64,000 bases of DNA from Streptococcus plurextorum DSM 22810 (GTDB taxonomy: Bacteria > Bacillota > Bacilli > Lactobacillales > Streptococcaceae): positions 107,870 to 171,869 of the forward strand of contig NZ_AUIO01000004.1 in the NCBI RefSeq assembly GCF_000423745.1, in the 5' to 3' direction. Positions 1-8,487 of the stretch are shown here, in pieces. The notes below the pieces were generated by a model that ran no database searches, was not told where the DNA came from, and worked only from the letters and a program-made list of their open reading frames with translations. Position 1 is the first letter of the stretch. Every line of letters begins with the position of its first letter. The position numbers and the translations under genes were made by a program.

Positions 1-614
1 GCAGCTGGAATGGCAAGTTCCTTGCCCTTGAAGGCAATGGTCGTGGTCTGAGCAAACTGGTCCATGTCCAGAATGGTCAGGGAATCGCCGATAGCTAGGT
101 CATGCTGCTCCAGATATTGCAAGAGCTGGTAGTAGTCGTGGACGCGGACTAGCTGGTAGTTGCCTAGCTGGTCCAGACTGGCCAAGGTGGTCTGGTAGCG
201 TTCTTTTAGAAGCTGATTAGGCTGAGGAATGGTGCCGCCGTGTGGGCAGGTTTGCGGTTGCCCTAGAAGCATATCCAAGCGGTCGATGAAGCGGTCGGAC
301 ACAGTGTGTTCTAGGATTTCGGCTTCTTGGTGGATTTCTTCGGGGGAATAGCCCAGCTGTTCAACCAGAAAAACTTCAATCAGTCGATGCTTACGGTAGA
401 GGTTGGCGACCATTTCCAAGCCTTCTTGGCTGAGCAGGTAGCCAGCTTCCTTGTCCTTGCTGATGAGATCTTCTGCCAGCATTTTTTTCAACATTTCAGA
501 CACAGCAGGGGCTGAAAAATTCATCTTTTCCGCAATCTGTTTATTGGTGATTTTTTGCTGGAGCTGGCCCAGTTCATAAATGGTTTTCAGGTAATCTTCT
601 TTGTTAGGGGTCAT
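1..614 (-). CDS. DtxR/MntR-family metal-dependent repressor (partial)
   Basis: The gene runs off the left edge of the window; 204 codons from the ATG at 614 are visible, and the family is usually about 215 residues, so only the C-terminal tail is missing. The N-terminus (MTPNKEDYLKTIYEL, then QIAEKMNFSAPAVSEMLKKM) is the winged-helix domain of the SloR/ScaR/MtsR group. It is followed by the metal-binding and dimerisation domain containing E-x2-H and CPHGG segments typical of these Mn/Fe sensors. It is divergent from troABCD, which makes it the likely regulator of that importer. The start has an AAAG-type weak ribosome site. Confidence 0.9.
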   Translation of the reverse strand, partial: MTPNKEDYLKTIYELGQLQQKITNKQIAEKMNFSAPAVSEMLKKMLAEDLISKDKEAGYLLSQEGLEMVANLYRKHRLIEVFLVEQLGYSPEEIHQEAEILEHTVSDRFIDRLDMLLGQPQTCPHGGTIPQPNQLLKERYQTTLASLDQLGNYQLVRVHDYYQLLQYLEQHDLAIGDSLTILDMDQFAQTTTIAFKGKELAIPA

Positions 615-660
615 AGTCTTGCCTTTCTTTTTTTATTATACCAAAATTTTTAATAAAGAG

Positions 661-713
661 TTGACAAACGTCTCTAGTTAATGTATATTAAAACTATAAT
701 TAGGTATACATAA
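661..713 (+). promoter_or_regulatory. troA promoter with two candidate metal-repressor operators
   Basis: TTGACA (661-666), a 17-base spacer and TATATT (684-689) form a good sigma-A promoter. Two 14-base imperfect palindromes lie on and just after the -10: TTAATGTATATTAA (678-691) and TTAGGTATACATAA (700-713). Their AT-rich dyad form and place fit binding by the divergent DtxR-type repressor. Binding is inferred. Confidence 0.65.
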
Positions 714-734
714 AAATATAAAAAGGAGAACATA

Positions 735-1658
735 ATGAAACGATTTGTAAACTTTATAGCTCTGCTATTGTCCCTCGTGATCTTGGGAGCTTGTGGTCAG
801 AAGGTTGGTCAAGAGGTGGAAGGAAAGCCCAAGGTGGCTGTGACGACCTCTTTCTTGTACGATATGGTCGGTCAGTTGGCTGGTGATGAGGTGGAGCGGG
901 AACTCTTGATTCCTGCGGGAGAAGACCCGCATCTCTACGTGGCAAAGTCTAGCGATTTGACTAAGTTGCAGTCGGCAGATTTGGTCCTCTATCATGGTTT
1001 GCACTTTGAGGGGAAAATGGTGGAGGCTTTGGAGCAGTCGGGCGTGGCAGTGACCAAGGAGATGAAGGAGGCAGACCTTCTTCGCATGGATGAGGATGGT
1101 GAGTCGGTGGTTGACCCGCATTTTTGGTTTTCGATCCCCCTCTATCGCTCTGCAGTTGGTGTAGCTTCTGACGAGTTGCAGAAACTTTTACCGGAAAAAG
1201 CAGAGCAGATAAAGGCTAATACGGAGGCTTATCTGAAGCAGTTGGATGAGTTAGATAGTTGGGTCAAGGCAGAGCTGTCTAGCTTGCCAGTAGAAAAACG
1301 TTATTTGGTGACGCCGCATGATGCCTTCAACTATTTGGCGGCCAGCTATGATTTCACACTCTATGCACCGCAAGGAATTAGTACGGAGTCAGAAGTTGCC
1401 AATAGTGACATGATTGAAACGGTCAATATGATTTTGGAGCACGATATTCAGGCAATTTTTACAGAATCGACCACTAATCCTGAGCGTATGGAAAAATTGC
1501 AAGAGGCCGTTGCAGCCAAGGGCGGTCAGGTTACAGTCGTTAGTGGAGAAGGTAAGGAATTATTTTCAGATTCATTGGCACCTGCTGGGCAGGAGGGTGA
1601 TAGCTATATCGCGATGTACCAGCACAATATCCGTTTGATTGTGGACCATTTGAAGTAG
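735..1658 (+). CDS. troA: Metal-binding lipoprotein of Mn/Zn ABC importer, TroA
   Basis: Cluster A-I solute-binding lipoprotein that delivers Mn2+ and/or Zn2+ to the TroBCD importer. The 307-residue product starts with a lipoprotein signal ending LGAC, so Cys20 is the lipidation site. The family metal ligands are visible: His66 in the DPHLY motif, His129 in DPHFW, His195 in TPHDAF, and an acidic residue near 289 (EGDSY). The ATG at 735 has AAGGAG seven bases upstream. It is the first gene of troABCD and the sequence resembles TroA of S. suis as I remember it. Expression is probably repressed by the divergent DtxR-type protein when metal is plentiful. Confidence 0.95.
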   Translation: MKRFVNFIALLLSLVILGACGQKVGQEVEGKPKVAVTTSFLYDMVGQLAGDEVERELLIPAGEDPHLYVAKSSDLTKLQSADLVLYHGLHFEGKMVEALEQSGVAVTKEMKEADLLRMDEDGESVVDPHFWFSIPLYRSAVGVASDELQKLLPEKAEQIKANTEAYLKQLDELDSWVKAELSSLPVEKRYLVTPHDAFNYLAASYDFTLYAPQGISTESEVANSDMIETVNMILEHDIQAIFTESTTNPERMEKLQEAVAAKGGQVTVVSGEGKELFSDSLAPAGQEGDSYIAMYQHNIRLIVDHLK

Positions 1659-1668
1659 GAAGAGGAAG

Positions 1669-2430
1669 ATGCAGGAAGCGATTAGAGTAGAAAAGGTGAG
1701 CCTGACCTATGTAGGCAGTCAGGTGAAAGCCTTGGAAGAGGTTGATTTTGTCTTACCAAGGGGCGTACGAGCTGCCTTGGTTGGACCAAATGGAGCTGGA
1801 AAATCCAGCCTAATGAAAGTTTTGTTGGGGCTTGAGCCTGTCAGTGAAGGAAGGATTTCTTTATTGGGTCAGTCCACTGGTCTGGCACGGCTATTGGAGC
1901 AGAAGATGGCCTATATTCCACAGGCTAATCAGGTCAACTGGTCCTTTCCTGCGACGGTTTTTGAGATTGTTCTCATGGGACGGTTTGCTCATACCAAGGG
2001 TTTCTTACGGAGACCAAGTCGGAAAGACAAGGAGTTGGCAGAAGAGGCTATGAAAAAAATGGGTTTAGAGGATCTGCGGCATCGGCAGATTGACCAGCTG
2101 TCAGGTGGTCAACGGCAACGGGTTTTTATTGCCAGGGCCTTGTGTCAGGAGGCGGAGCTCTATCTGCTGGATGAGCCCTTGGCTGGGGTGGATCGTGTGA
2201 CAGAACAGATTATCATGGATAGCTTGGTGGATTTTCAAAAGGAGGGAAAGACGTCTTTGGTCATTCATCATGATTTGTCTACGGTGGCTAGTTATTTTGA
2301 CTATCTGGTCTGGTTTAATCGTCGTGTGATTACTTCGGGTCCTGTAGACCAGGTCTGGACGAATTCGTTCTATGAGAAGACCTACGGACGAGGGCTGAGT
2401 TTGCCTGTGCAGGAGGGAACCAATGATTGA
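1669..2430 (+). CDS. troB: Mn/Zn ABC importer ATP-binding protein
   Basis: ATPase of the metal importer, 253 residues. Walker A is GPNGAGKSS at 39-47, the ABC signature LSGGQ is at 143-147, and Walker B LYLLDE is at 163-168, followed by the D-loop and VIHHD switch histidine. It begins 10 bases after troA, behind AGGAAGAG, and its end overlaps the start of troC by 8 bases, so the genes are co-transcribed and probably translationally coupled. Confidence 0.95.
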   Translation: MQEAIRVEKVSLTYVGSQVKALEEVDFVLPRGVRAALVGPNGAGKSSLMKVLLGLEPVSEGRISLLGQSTGLARLLEQKMAYIPQANQVNWSFPATVFEIVLMGRFAHTKGFLRRPSRKDKELAEEAMKKMGLEDLRHRQIDQLSGGQRQRVFIARALCQEAELYLLDEPLAGVDRVTEQIIMDSLVDFQKEGKTSLVIHHDLSTVASYFDYLVWFNRRVITSGPVDQVWTNSFYEKTYGRGLSLPVQEGTND

Positions 2431-3283
2431 GGTGTTAGGGGATTATTCCTTTTGGACGGTGGCCGCTGGGACCATGTGTTTGGCTGTGGCTAGTAGCGTG
2501 ATTGGAACGATTAGTGTGCTGACACGGCAGAGTTTGATTGGGGATAGCTTGGGGCACGCTTCTTATCCTGGTGTTCTCCTATCCTTTATGGTCTTTCAAT
2601 CCCGCAATCCCTTTCTGTTGATGCTGGGAGCTATGCTGTCTGGCTACCTTTCCTATGCTCTTGTCCGCTGGATGACCAAATCTGCTAGGCAAAGTCTGGT
2701 CAATGCCTTGTCTCTTGTATCTGCTGGATTTTTTGGTCTAGGCATGGTCTTGAAGCAATATCTACAGGGAAACGCCGCTTATCAAGGAGTAGCTCAGGCG
2801 GGTTTGCAGACTTATTTGTTTGGACAGGCGGCTTTTATCCAGCGAGATGATGTCCTCTTGATTTTTGGGGTTTCGATGATTAGTTTGCTCCTGTTCCTTC
2901 TTTATTACCAGTCTTTCAAGCTGTATTTATTTGACAAAGCCTTTGCTCAGGTTAGCGGTGTGAAGGTGGCGTTTTTGGAAAGGATGACCACGCTGTTGAT
3001 GATTGCCTTGATTGCCCTTGGTTTGAAGGTAGTCGGAGCTGTCCTGATGAGTAGTTTCTTGATTGCTCCTGCTGTATTTGGTCTGCTCTTGGGGACTTCC
3101 TACCGGCAGGCTCTCCTTCTCTCTGCTGCTAGTGCGGTCCTGTCTGCTTTTTGTGGAACTTTCATCAGTTCGCTGGTGGCAGGCTTGTCTACGGGTCCGA
3201 CTATGATTGTTTTTCTCAGTTTGTTTGCCTTTGGGGCTTTCATCTGGATCAATCTGTTTTCAAGGGGAGGCAAGCATGGTTGA
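2423..3283 (+). CDS. troC: Mn/Zn ABC importer permease (first)
   Basis: Multi-pass membrane permease of the ABC-3 family (286 residues). The GDSLGHASYPGVLLSF segment near residue 40 is typical of the metal-transport permeases of this family. The remainder is a run of hydrophobic helices. It overlaps troB by 8 bases at the start and troD by 8 bases at the end. With troD it should form a heterodimeric channel in the membrane. Confidence 0.94.
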   Translation: MIEVLGDYSFWTVAAGTMCLAVASSVIGTISVLTRQSLIGDSLGHASYPGVLLSFMVFQSRNPFLLMLGAMLSGYLSYALVRWMTKSARQSLVNALSLVSAGFFGLGMVLKQYLQGNAAYQGVAQAGLQTYLFGQAAFIQRDDVLLIFGVSMISLLLFLLYYQSFKLYLFDKAFAQVSGVKVAFLERMTTLLMIALIALGLKVVGAVLMSSFLIAPAVFGLLLGTSYRQALLLSAASAVLSAFCGTFISSLVAGLSTGPTMIVFLSLFAFGAFIWINLFSRGGKHG

Positions 3284-4112
3284 GGTGTTCTGGATTTTAC
3301 TAACAGTGGCCAGTTCCTGCGGTTTGCTGGGCTCTACTCTAGTGGTGCGAAATCAAGGGATGTTGGCAGATGCCTTGTCGCATTCGGTCTTATTGGGGAT
3401 TGTGCTGGGCTTTTTCATCAGTCAGAGTTTGGAATCGCCTCTTCTGGTCATCGGTGCGACTGGTTTTGGCGTCCTTTCGGTCTTTGTGATTCGAAGTTTG
3501 CACAGGCCTAAATTGGCTGAGGATGCGGCGACAGGACTGGTCTTTACCTTCTTTTTTGCCCTAGCCGTTTTATTGATTTCCCTCTTTGCCCGCAATGTCC
3601 ACTTGGACATGGATATGGTCCTGATGGGAGAAGTGATTTTTGCTCCCTTGAATCGTGTGGCTTTTGGCACTATTTCCCTGCCGCTAGCCTTGGTTAAGGC
3701 AGTGGTGCTCTTGTTTTTGAATAGCTTGTTCCTTCTGCTGACCTACCAGCCTTTGAAGTGCTACCTGTTTGATGCCAGTCAGGCTAGATTAACAGGTGTT
3801 CGGACAGGCTTGTTGGATACTGGTCTCTTACTCTTAGTATCTCTGACAACGGTTGTCTCCTTTGAATCAGTTGGGTCCATGACTGTGATTGTTTTTCTAC
3901 TGGCGCCTGCGATGACAGCTCTGCCTTGGTCACGGTCCTGGGGGCACTTGTTGGGGATGGGTCAGCTGGTAGTCTTTGTATCAACCTTCTTAGCTTATCT
4001 GGTTGCGGTCAGCTTTGACTTGACCATGTCAGGAATGTGTGCGGTGGTCAGTCTGGTCTTGGTCTGCGTCAGCATTTTCTTGAAACAGTTATGGAGAGTT
4101 TTAATCTTTTAG
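3276..4112 (+). CDS. troD: Mn/Zn ABC importer permease (second)
   Basis: Second ABC-3 family permease, 278 residues. An in-frame ATG 69 bases further upstream exists, but the ATG at 3276 is preceded by AAGGGGAGG at 3262-3270 and gives the usual N-terminus, so I use that. The MLADALSHSVLLGIVLGF segment near residue 30 parallels the GDSLGHA segment of troC. It is the last gene of the operon. Confidence 0.93.
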   Translation: MVEVFWILLTVASSCGLLGSTLVVRNQGMLADALSHSVLLGIVLGFFISQSLESPLLVIGATGFGVLSVFVIRSLHRPKLAEDAATGLVFTFFFALAVLLISLFARNVHLDMDMVLMGEVIFAPLNRVAFGTISLPLALVKAVVLLFLNSLFLLLTYQPLKCYLFDASQARLTGVRTGLLDTGLLLLVSLTTVVSFESVGSMTVIVFLLAPAMTALPWSRSWGHLLGMGQLVVFVSTFLAYLVAVSFDLTMSGMCAVVSLVLVCVSIFLKQLWRVLIF

Positions 4113-4267
4113 TAATAATGTCAAAGAAAAGGCTACAAAATGGCTAAGAGGTGTTTATCAAATAGTCAGTAATGAATGAAATGGCTAGTGCGCTCTTAGG
4201 CTTATTGGGATTAAAGCTAAAAAACAGCTCACAATAATCGGCTAAAGCAATGGTTCTTTTATAATAT

Positions 4268-4307
4268 AAAAACTCTTAACGATAGTAGTCGCTCGTTAAG
4301 AGTTTTT
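4268..4307. terminator. Bidirectional terminator between troD and msmR
   Basis: A perfect 15-base inverted repeat (4268-4282 with 4293-4307) has a 10-base loop, a T-run on the plus strand and an A-run that serves the minus strand. It separates two convergent genes. I see no gene between 4113 and 4267. Confidence 0.85.
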
Positions 4308-4348
4308 GATTATTTGGACTGTCAATGCTTAGGCATGATCTCATGGAC

Positions 4349-5185
4349 TTACTTATAAGTTTTTCTCCAACGTTGAGGCGATATTTGATAGTGTCTTTTA
4401 AAAGCCGTTGAGAAATTGAACTGATTTGAATAGCCGATGGCTTCTGCAATTTCTTGCAAGGTTTTATCGGTGTTTTTTAGGAGTTCACAGGCTTCGCTGA
4501 GCCGATATTGGATGATAAATTGTTGAGGAGAAATATTCATCTGCTCCTTGAAAAGGCGACTGAAGTAGTGGCGATTGAGATTGCAGACCTGTGCCAAATC
4601 ATCGACGGAAATGGCTTTTTCATAATTTCGCTCGACAAAATTGATGGCTTCACGGATATAAAATTCTTTACTTTCGTTGTGATGACTGGTTGTTTTGGTC
4701 AGAGAGTAATCGATGAGATTAGAAATAAACAGGTATAGGTGTCCGATGATGGCTGAGCTCTTTTGATGGTGCAGTGAGAGAACTTGTTTCATTGTATGAT
4801 AAACAGGACTTTCTGTTGGGGCTGCATGCTGTGAAAAAATGGGTTGTGTTTTTGAAAGTCCAGCTTGATGAAGGAAGTGTTCCGTTTTTAAGCCATCAAA
4901 TTCAATCCAAATATAAGTCCAAGGATTGTCTTTATCAGCCTCGTAGCTACAAATCGTATTGGGACAGATGAGGAAGCCTTGCCCTGCTTTTAGCCGATAT
5001 TGCCGCTGTTCGGAAGTGTCATAAAAAGTTCCAGACCCTGAAATAATGTAGTGAAATAAGTAATGTTGTCGCATGGTTGGACCGAATGAATGGAGTGGTT
5101 TACAGGCCTCCATTCCGAACTGAACGGGATAAAAATCAACATAGGAACGGTTATTAAAAACATAAAACTCAGGTTGTATTTTCAT
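4349..5185 (-). CDS. msmR: AraC-family regulator of sugar operon (MsmR-like)
   Basis: Predicted activator of the divergent alpha-galactoside operon. The N-terminal part (residues about 10-130) has the cupin-like AraC ligand-binding pattern, including GSGTFYDT and a segment like LKAGQGFLICP. The C-terminal 100 residues carry two HTH motifs of AraC type, ending SNQFNFSTAFKRHYQISPQRWRK. I choose the ATG at 5185 (278 residues), because GAGAGGAG lies 6 bases upstream; a longer version starting at 5212 has no such site. The symbol is given by analogy with MsmR/RafR of streptococci. Confidence 0.85.
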   Translation of the reverse strand: MKIQPEFYVFNNRSYVDFYPVQFGMEACKPLHSFGPTMRQHYLFHYIISGSGTFYDTSEQRQYRLKAGQGFLICPNTICSYEADKDNPWTYIWIEFDGLKTEHFLHQAGLSKTQPIFSQHAAPTESPVYHTMKQVLSLHHQKSSAIIGHLYLFISNLIDYSLTKTTSHHNESKEFYIREAINFVERNYEKAISVDDLAQVCNLNRHYFSRLFKEQMNISPQQFIIQYRLSEACELLKNTDKTLQEIAEAIGYSNQFNFSTAFKRHYQISPQRWRKTYK

Positions 5186-5314
5186 GGGAACTCCTCTCAT
5201 AAAAATCTGCAAAGGCTTACATTTAGTATAACATATTTATATGTAAATGTGACATTTTATTTGAAAAAATTAGAAAACATCGCAAAATCATATAGAAGAT
5301 GTCAAATATTCCTA

Positions 5315-5344
5315 TTCAATATTAAAACGTTTACATGGTATAGT
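5315..5344 (+). promoter_or_regulatory. msm operon promoter with overlapping cre site
   Basis: TTCAAT (5315-5320), an 18-base spacer and TATAGT (5339-5344) make a plausible weak promoter. The spacer contains TTAAAACGTTTACAT (5322-5336), which on the minus strand reads ATGTAAACGTTTTAA and matches the CcpA cre consensus except at one fixed position. CcpA bound there would block RNA polymerase, so catabolite repression plus MsmR activation is the likely control. Confidence 0.6.
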
Positions 5345-5402
5345 TGTATTGAAAAAAACAAAGATAGTCGACTTAGTCGACAACAAGAAAAGGAGTGTTA
5401 CC

Positions 5403-6677
5403 ATGAAGAAATTTGGTCGCTATATTGCCCTGTTTACGGCCAGCTGCTTGCTTGCGGCGTGCTCACCATTAACGGAGTCCAGCAAAGCATCAGGAGGCAG
5501 TAGTTCTGATAAAACAGAAATATCCTATGCCATTTGGGATTCTGGTCAGGAACCTGGTTTGAGAAAGATTGCAGATGAATTTGAGAAAAAGAATCCAGAT
5601 ATTAAAATCAATATTCAAGTATCGGATTGGGATTCTTACTGGACCATGTTAGAAGCGGGTGCCACAGGCGGTTCACTTCCAGATACTTTCTGGATGCACT
5701 CAAATGAAATCTACCGCTATGGTTCCAATGAAATGTTATTGCCATTGGATGACTATTTGGCTAAGAGTGAAGATGCCAAATTAGCTAATTTCCCTGAAGG
5801 CTTAAATGAGATTTACAATATCAATGGCAAGCAATATGCCATGCCAAAAGATTTCGATACGATAGGTCTTTGGTACAATAAAAAATTATTTGATGAGGCA
5901 GGTATTGCCTATCCAGATGAGACTTGGGATTGGAATAAGCTGAAAGAAGTGGCTAAACAATTGACCAAGGAAGATGGCAGTCAGTATGGCTTTGGGGCTG
6001 GTTTGAGTAACCAAGAAGGCTACTATAACTTTATCTATCAGAATGGTGGAACAGTCATTACCGATGATTTGAAATCAGGCTATGATAATCCTAAGACCAT
6101 TGAAGCCTTGGATTACTACTTTAGCTTTATCAAAGAAAAAATCTCTCCTGCCATTACAGTGGACAAAGAGCGGGCGGAAGCTTTCCAAAACGGCCAAGTG
6201 GCCATGAGTGTCTTTGGATCTTGGAATTTGTCAGGATTTACTGCCAATGACTATATCCGTGAAAATGCTGATGTTGCTGTCTTGCCAAAAGGTCCAGATG
6301 GCACACGTGCAACCATCTTTAACGGCTTGGGGCATGCCATCGCTGCGACTACTAAACATCCAGACGCTGCTTGGAAATGGGTAGAGTACCTCAGTTCAAA
6401 AGAAGCACAAGAAATGCAAGCAACCCTCGGTGTAGCCATTTCAGCCTATAAAGGTGCAGCAGATACTTGGGTAGCATCAAACAAAAACTTTGCCATCAAG
6501 AACTATGTTGACATGGTAGACTATGCACAGATTCGTCCTTATTCACAAACAACCATCAAGTGGGAAGATAAAGCTTATGAACTTTTGAAACCTGCTTATC
6601 TTGGCGAAAAAGCAACTGAAGAGGCTGCTAAGGAAACAGCTGATATGATGAATGCCCAATTGGCAACTGAAAAATAG
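5403..6677 (+). CDS. msmE: Sugar ABC transporter substrate-binding lipoprotein
   Basis: Extracellular binding protein of a CUT1-type sugar ABC transporter, 424 residues. The signal ends LLAAC with Cys20 as lipidation site. The mature part has the MalE/MsmE fold signature (IADEFEKKNPDIKINI, later FNGLGHAIAATTKHPDAAWKWVEYLSS). The ATG at 5403 follows AGGAG at 5391; the open frame extends further upstream without a ribosome site. Substrate is inferred from the operon: an alpha-galactoside such as melibiose or raffinose, because the last gene is an alpha-galactosidase. Confidence 0.88.
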   Translation: MKKFGRYIALFTASCLLAACSPLTESSKASGGSSSDKTEISYAIWDSGQEPGLRKIADEFEKKNPDIKINIQVSDWDSYWTMLEAGATGGSLPDTFWMHSNEIYRYGSNEMLLPLDDYLAKSEDAKLANFPEGLNEIYNINGKQYAMPKDFDTIGLWYNKKLFDEAGIAYPDETWDWNKLKEVAKQLTKEDGSQYGFGAGLSNQEGYYNFIYQNGGTVITDDLKSGYDNPKTIEALDYYFSFIKEKISPAITVDKERAEAFQNGQVAMSVFGSWNLSGFTANDYIRENADVAVLPKGPDGTRATIFNGLGHAIAATTKHPDAAWKWVEYLSSKEAQEMQATLGVAISAYKGAADTWVASNKNFAIKNYVDMVDYAQIRPYSQTTIKWEDKAYELLKPAYLGEKATEEAAKETADMMNAQLATEK

Positions 6678-6743
6678 CGAGGAGGTCTTGGGGAGTGATA
6701 CTTCCCTAGACCTTCTTATTAGATAGAGGAGGAAGGGGATAAG

Positions 6744-7637
6744 ATGTTCCGAAAAAAAGGAAGTTTAAATGAGGCCATGTGGGGATGGGGAATGGTGGCG
6801 CCGACCATCATTGGCCTAATAGTGCTTAATATCATCCCTATTTTCCAAACCATGAAGATGAGTTTTCATAAGAGTGGAGACTTTGGTAGGAATGATATTT
6901 TTGTAGGATTGGCTAATTATCAGCGAATGCTAGGAGATGTTCAAGTGTGGCAGGCAACTTGGAATACCTTGAAGTATACGATTCTAGTTGTTCCAGCTAC
7001 TGTTGCCTTGGCTATGTTGCTTGCGGTTTTGCTAAATTCTAAGATTAAAGGAAAGCATATTTATCGCACCATTTTCTTCTTACCTATGGTGGCGGCACCA
7101 GCTGCGGTCACTATGGTTTGGAAATGGCTCTACAATACAGACTTCGGCTTGATAAATTATGTTTTACGCCGTCTAGGATTTGGAACGGTCAATTGGATTG
7201 AAGATCCAAAGATTGCCCTCTATTCCATTGCTCTGATTGGAATTTGGAGTACAGTTGGCTATAGCATGATTTTAATCTTGGCAGGTTTGCAGGAGATTCC
7301 AACGGATTTTTATGAGGCGGCTCGCATTGATGGGGCTAGTCCAACCAAGCAATTTTTCTCCATCACCTTGCCCTTGGTTTCACCGACCTTATTTTTTGTG
7401 GTGGTGACCAGTGTGATTCAATCCATGCAAGTCTTTGATGTTATCTATATGATGGAGGATATTCGTAGTCCTGCCTATGATAAGACGGTATCTCTGGTTT
7501 ATCTGTTTTACAACAATTCCTTTAAATATTCGGATAAGGGCTACGGCTCTACCATTGTCATGTTGTTGTTATTGATTATTCTTGTCATTACTTTCGTTCA
7601 AATGAAGGTACAGAAAAAATGGGTGCATTACCGTTAA
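6744..7637 (+). CDS. msmF: Sugar ABC transporter permease, MsmF type
   Basis: CUT1-family permease with about six membrane helices, 297 residues. The EAA loop that contacts the ATPase is visible as FYEAARIDGASPTKQFFSITLP. It follows msmE after 66 bases with a GAGGAAGGGG ribosome site and precedes msmG by 10 bases. It should pair with MsmG as the channel. Confidence 0.9.
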   Translation: MFRKKGSLNEAMWGWGMVAPTIIGLIVLNIIPIFQTMKMSFHKSGDFGRNDIFVGLANYQRMLGDVQVWQATWNTLKYTILVVPATVALAMLLAVLLNSKIKGKHIYRTIFFLPMVAAPAAVTMVWKWLYNTDFGLINYVLRRLGFGTVNWIEDPKIALYSIALIGIWSTVGYSMILILAGLQEIPTDFYEAARIDGASPTKQFFSITLPLVSPTLFFVVVTSVIQSMQVFDVIYMMEDIRSPAYDKTVSLVYLFYNNSFKYSDKGYGSTIVMLLLLIILVITFVQMKVQKKWVHYR

Positions 7638-7647
7638 GGAGGTTCAT

Positions 7648-8478
7648 GTGAAACAATCAGCTTTTAAATCAACTATTTGGATGCATGCCTTCTTGATTTT
7701 AGTGGCAATGGGCATGCTGATCCCGTTTGTTTGGATGGTGTTGACGTCTTTTAAAACGGTGACGGAATCTACTCAAATGAATCCTTTCCAATTTTTACCA
7801 AGTCAGTGGATGGTGAGCAATTATACGGAGGCTATTCGGACTAATAATTTTCCGATACTCTATCTGAACACCATTTTGATGATGTTATGGCGTATTTTTA
7901 GTTCGGTCATGTTCTCAGCTATGGCAGCTTATGCCTTTGCTCGCTTGGAATTTCCTGGGCGGAATGTCTTGTTTGGTCTGGTTCTTTTCCAGATGATGGT
8001 ACCGCCTCAGCTATTCGTCATTCCTCAGTATTTGATGATTGACCAACTTGGTATGCGCAATACGATTTTTGCTCTGGTATTTCCAGGAATTGTCAGTGCC
8101 TTTGGTACATTCTTACTCCGTCAATTTTTCATGGGTCTTCCAAAAGAATTGGAGGAATCTGCAAAATTGGATGGTTGTAATATTGGGCAGACCTTCTTTA
8201 AGGTCATGTTGCCTCTGGCCAAGTCTGGCTTGATTGCCTTAGCGATTTTTACGGCTTTGTTTGCTTTCAAGGATTTGTTGTGGCCATTGATTATCAACTC
8301 AGAAGCGGACAAGGCTACTCTGTCTAGTGCACTTTCTAAGATTCAGGGAGCTTACGCTGTTAACTATCCTCAGCTCATGGCTGCAAGTGTTTTGGCTATT
8401 TGGCCCATGTTGGTACTTTATGTGGTATTCCAGAAGCAGTTTATCCAAGGGATTGCGACATCTGGTGGAAAATTATAG
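7648..8478 (+). CDS. msmG: Sugar ABC transporter permease, MsmG type
   Basis: Second CUT1 permease, 276 residues, with the EAA loop LEESAKLDGCNIGQTFFKVMLP. The start is GTG at 7648; an ATG two bases earlier is followed at once by TGA, so it cannot be used. AAGGAGG lies 7 bases upstream. No ATP-binding gene is present in the operon, so the transporter must use an ATPase encoded elsewhere, as streptococcal sugar importers do with MsmK. Confidence 0.9.
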   Translation: MKQSAFKSTIWMHAFLILVAMGMLIPFVWMVLTSFKTVTESTQMNPFQFLPSQWMVSNYTEAIRTNNFPILYLNTILMMLWRIFSSVMFSAMAAYAFARLEFPGRNVLFGLVLFQMMVPPQLFVIPQYLMIDQLGMRNTIFALVFPGIVSAFGTFLLRQFFMGLPKELEESAKLDGCNIGQTFFKVMLPLAKSGLIALAIFTALFAFKDLLWPLIINSEADKATLSSALSKIQGAYAVNYPQLMAASVLAIWPMLVLYVVFQKQFIQGIATSGGKL

Positions 8479-8487
8479 GAGGCTACA

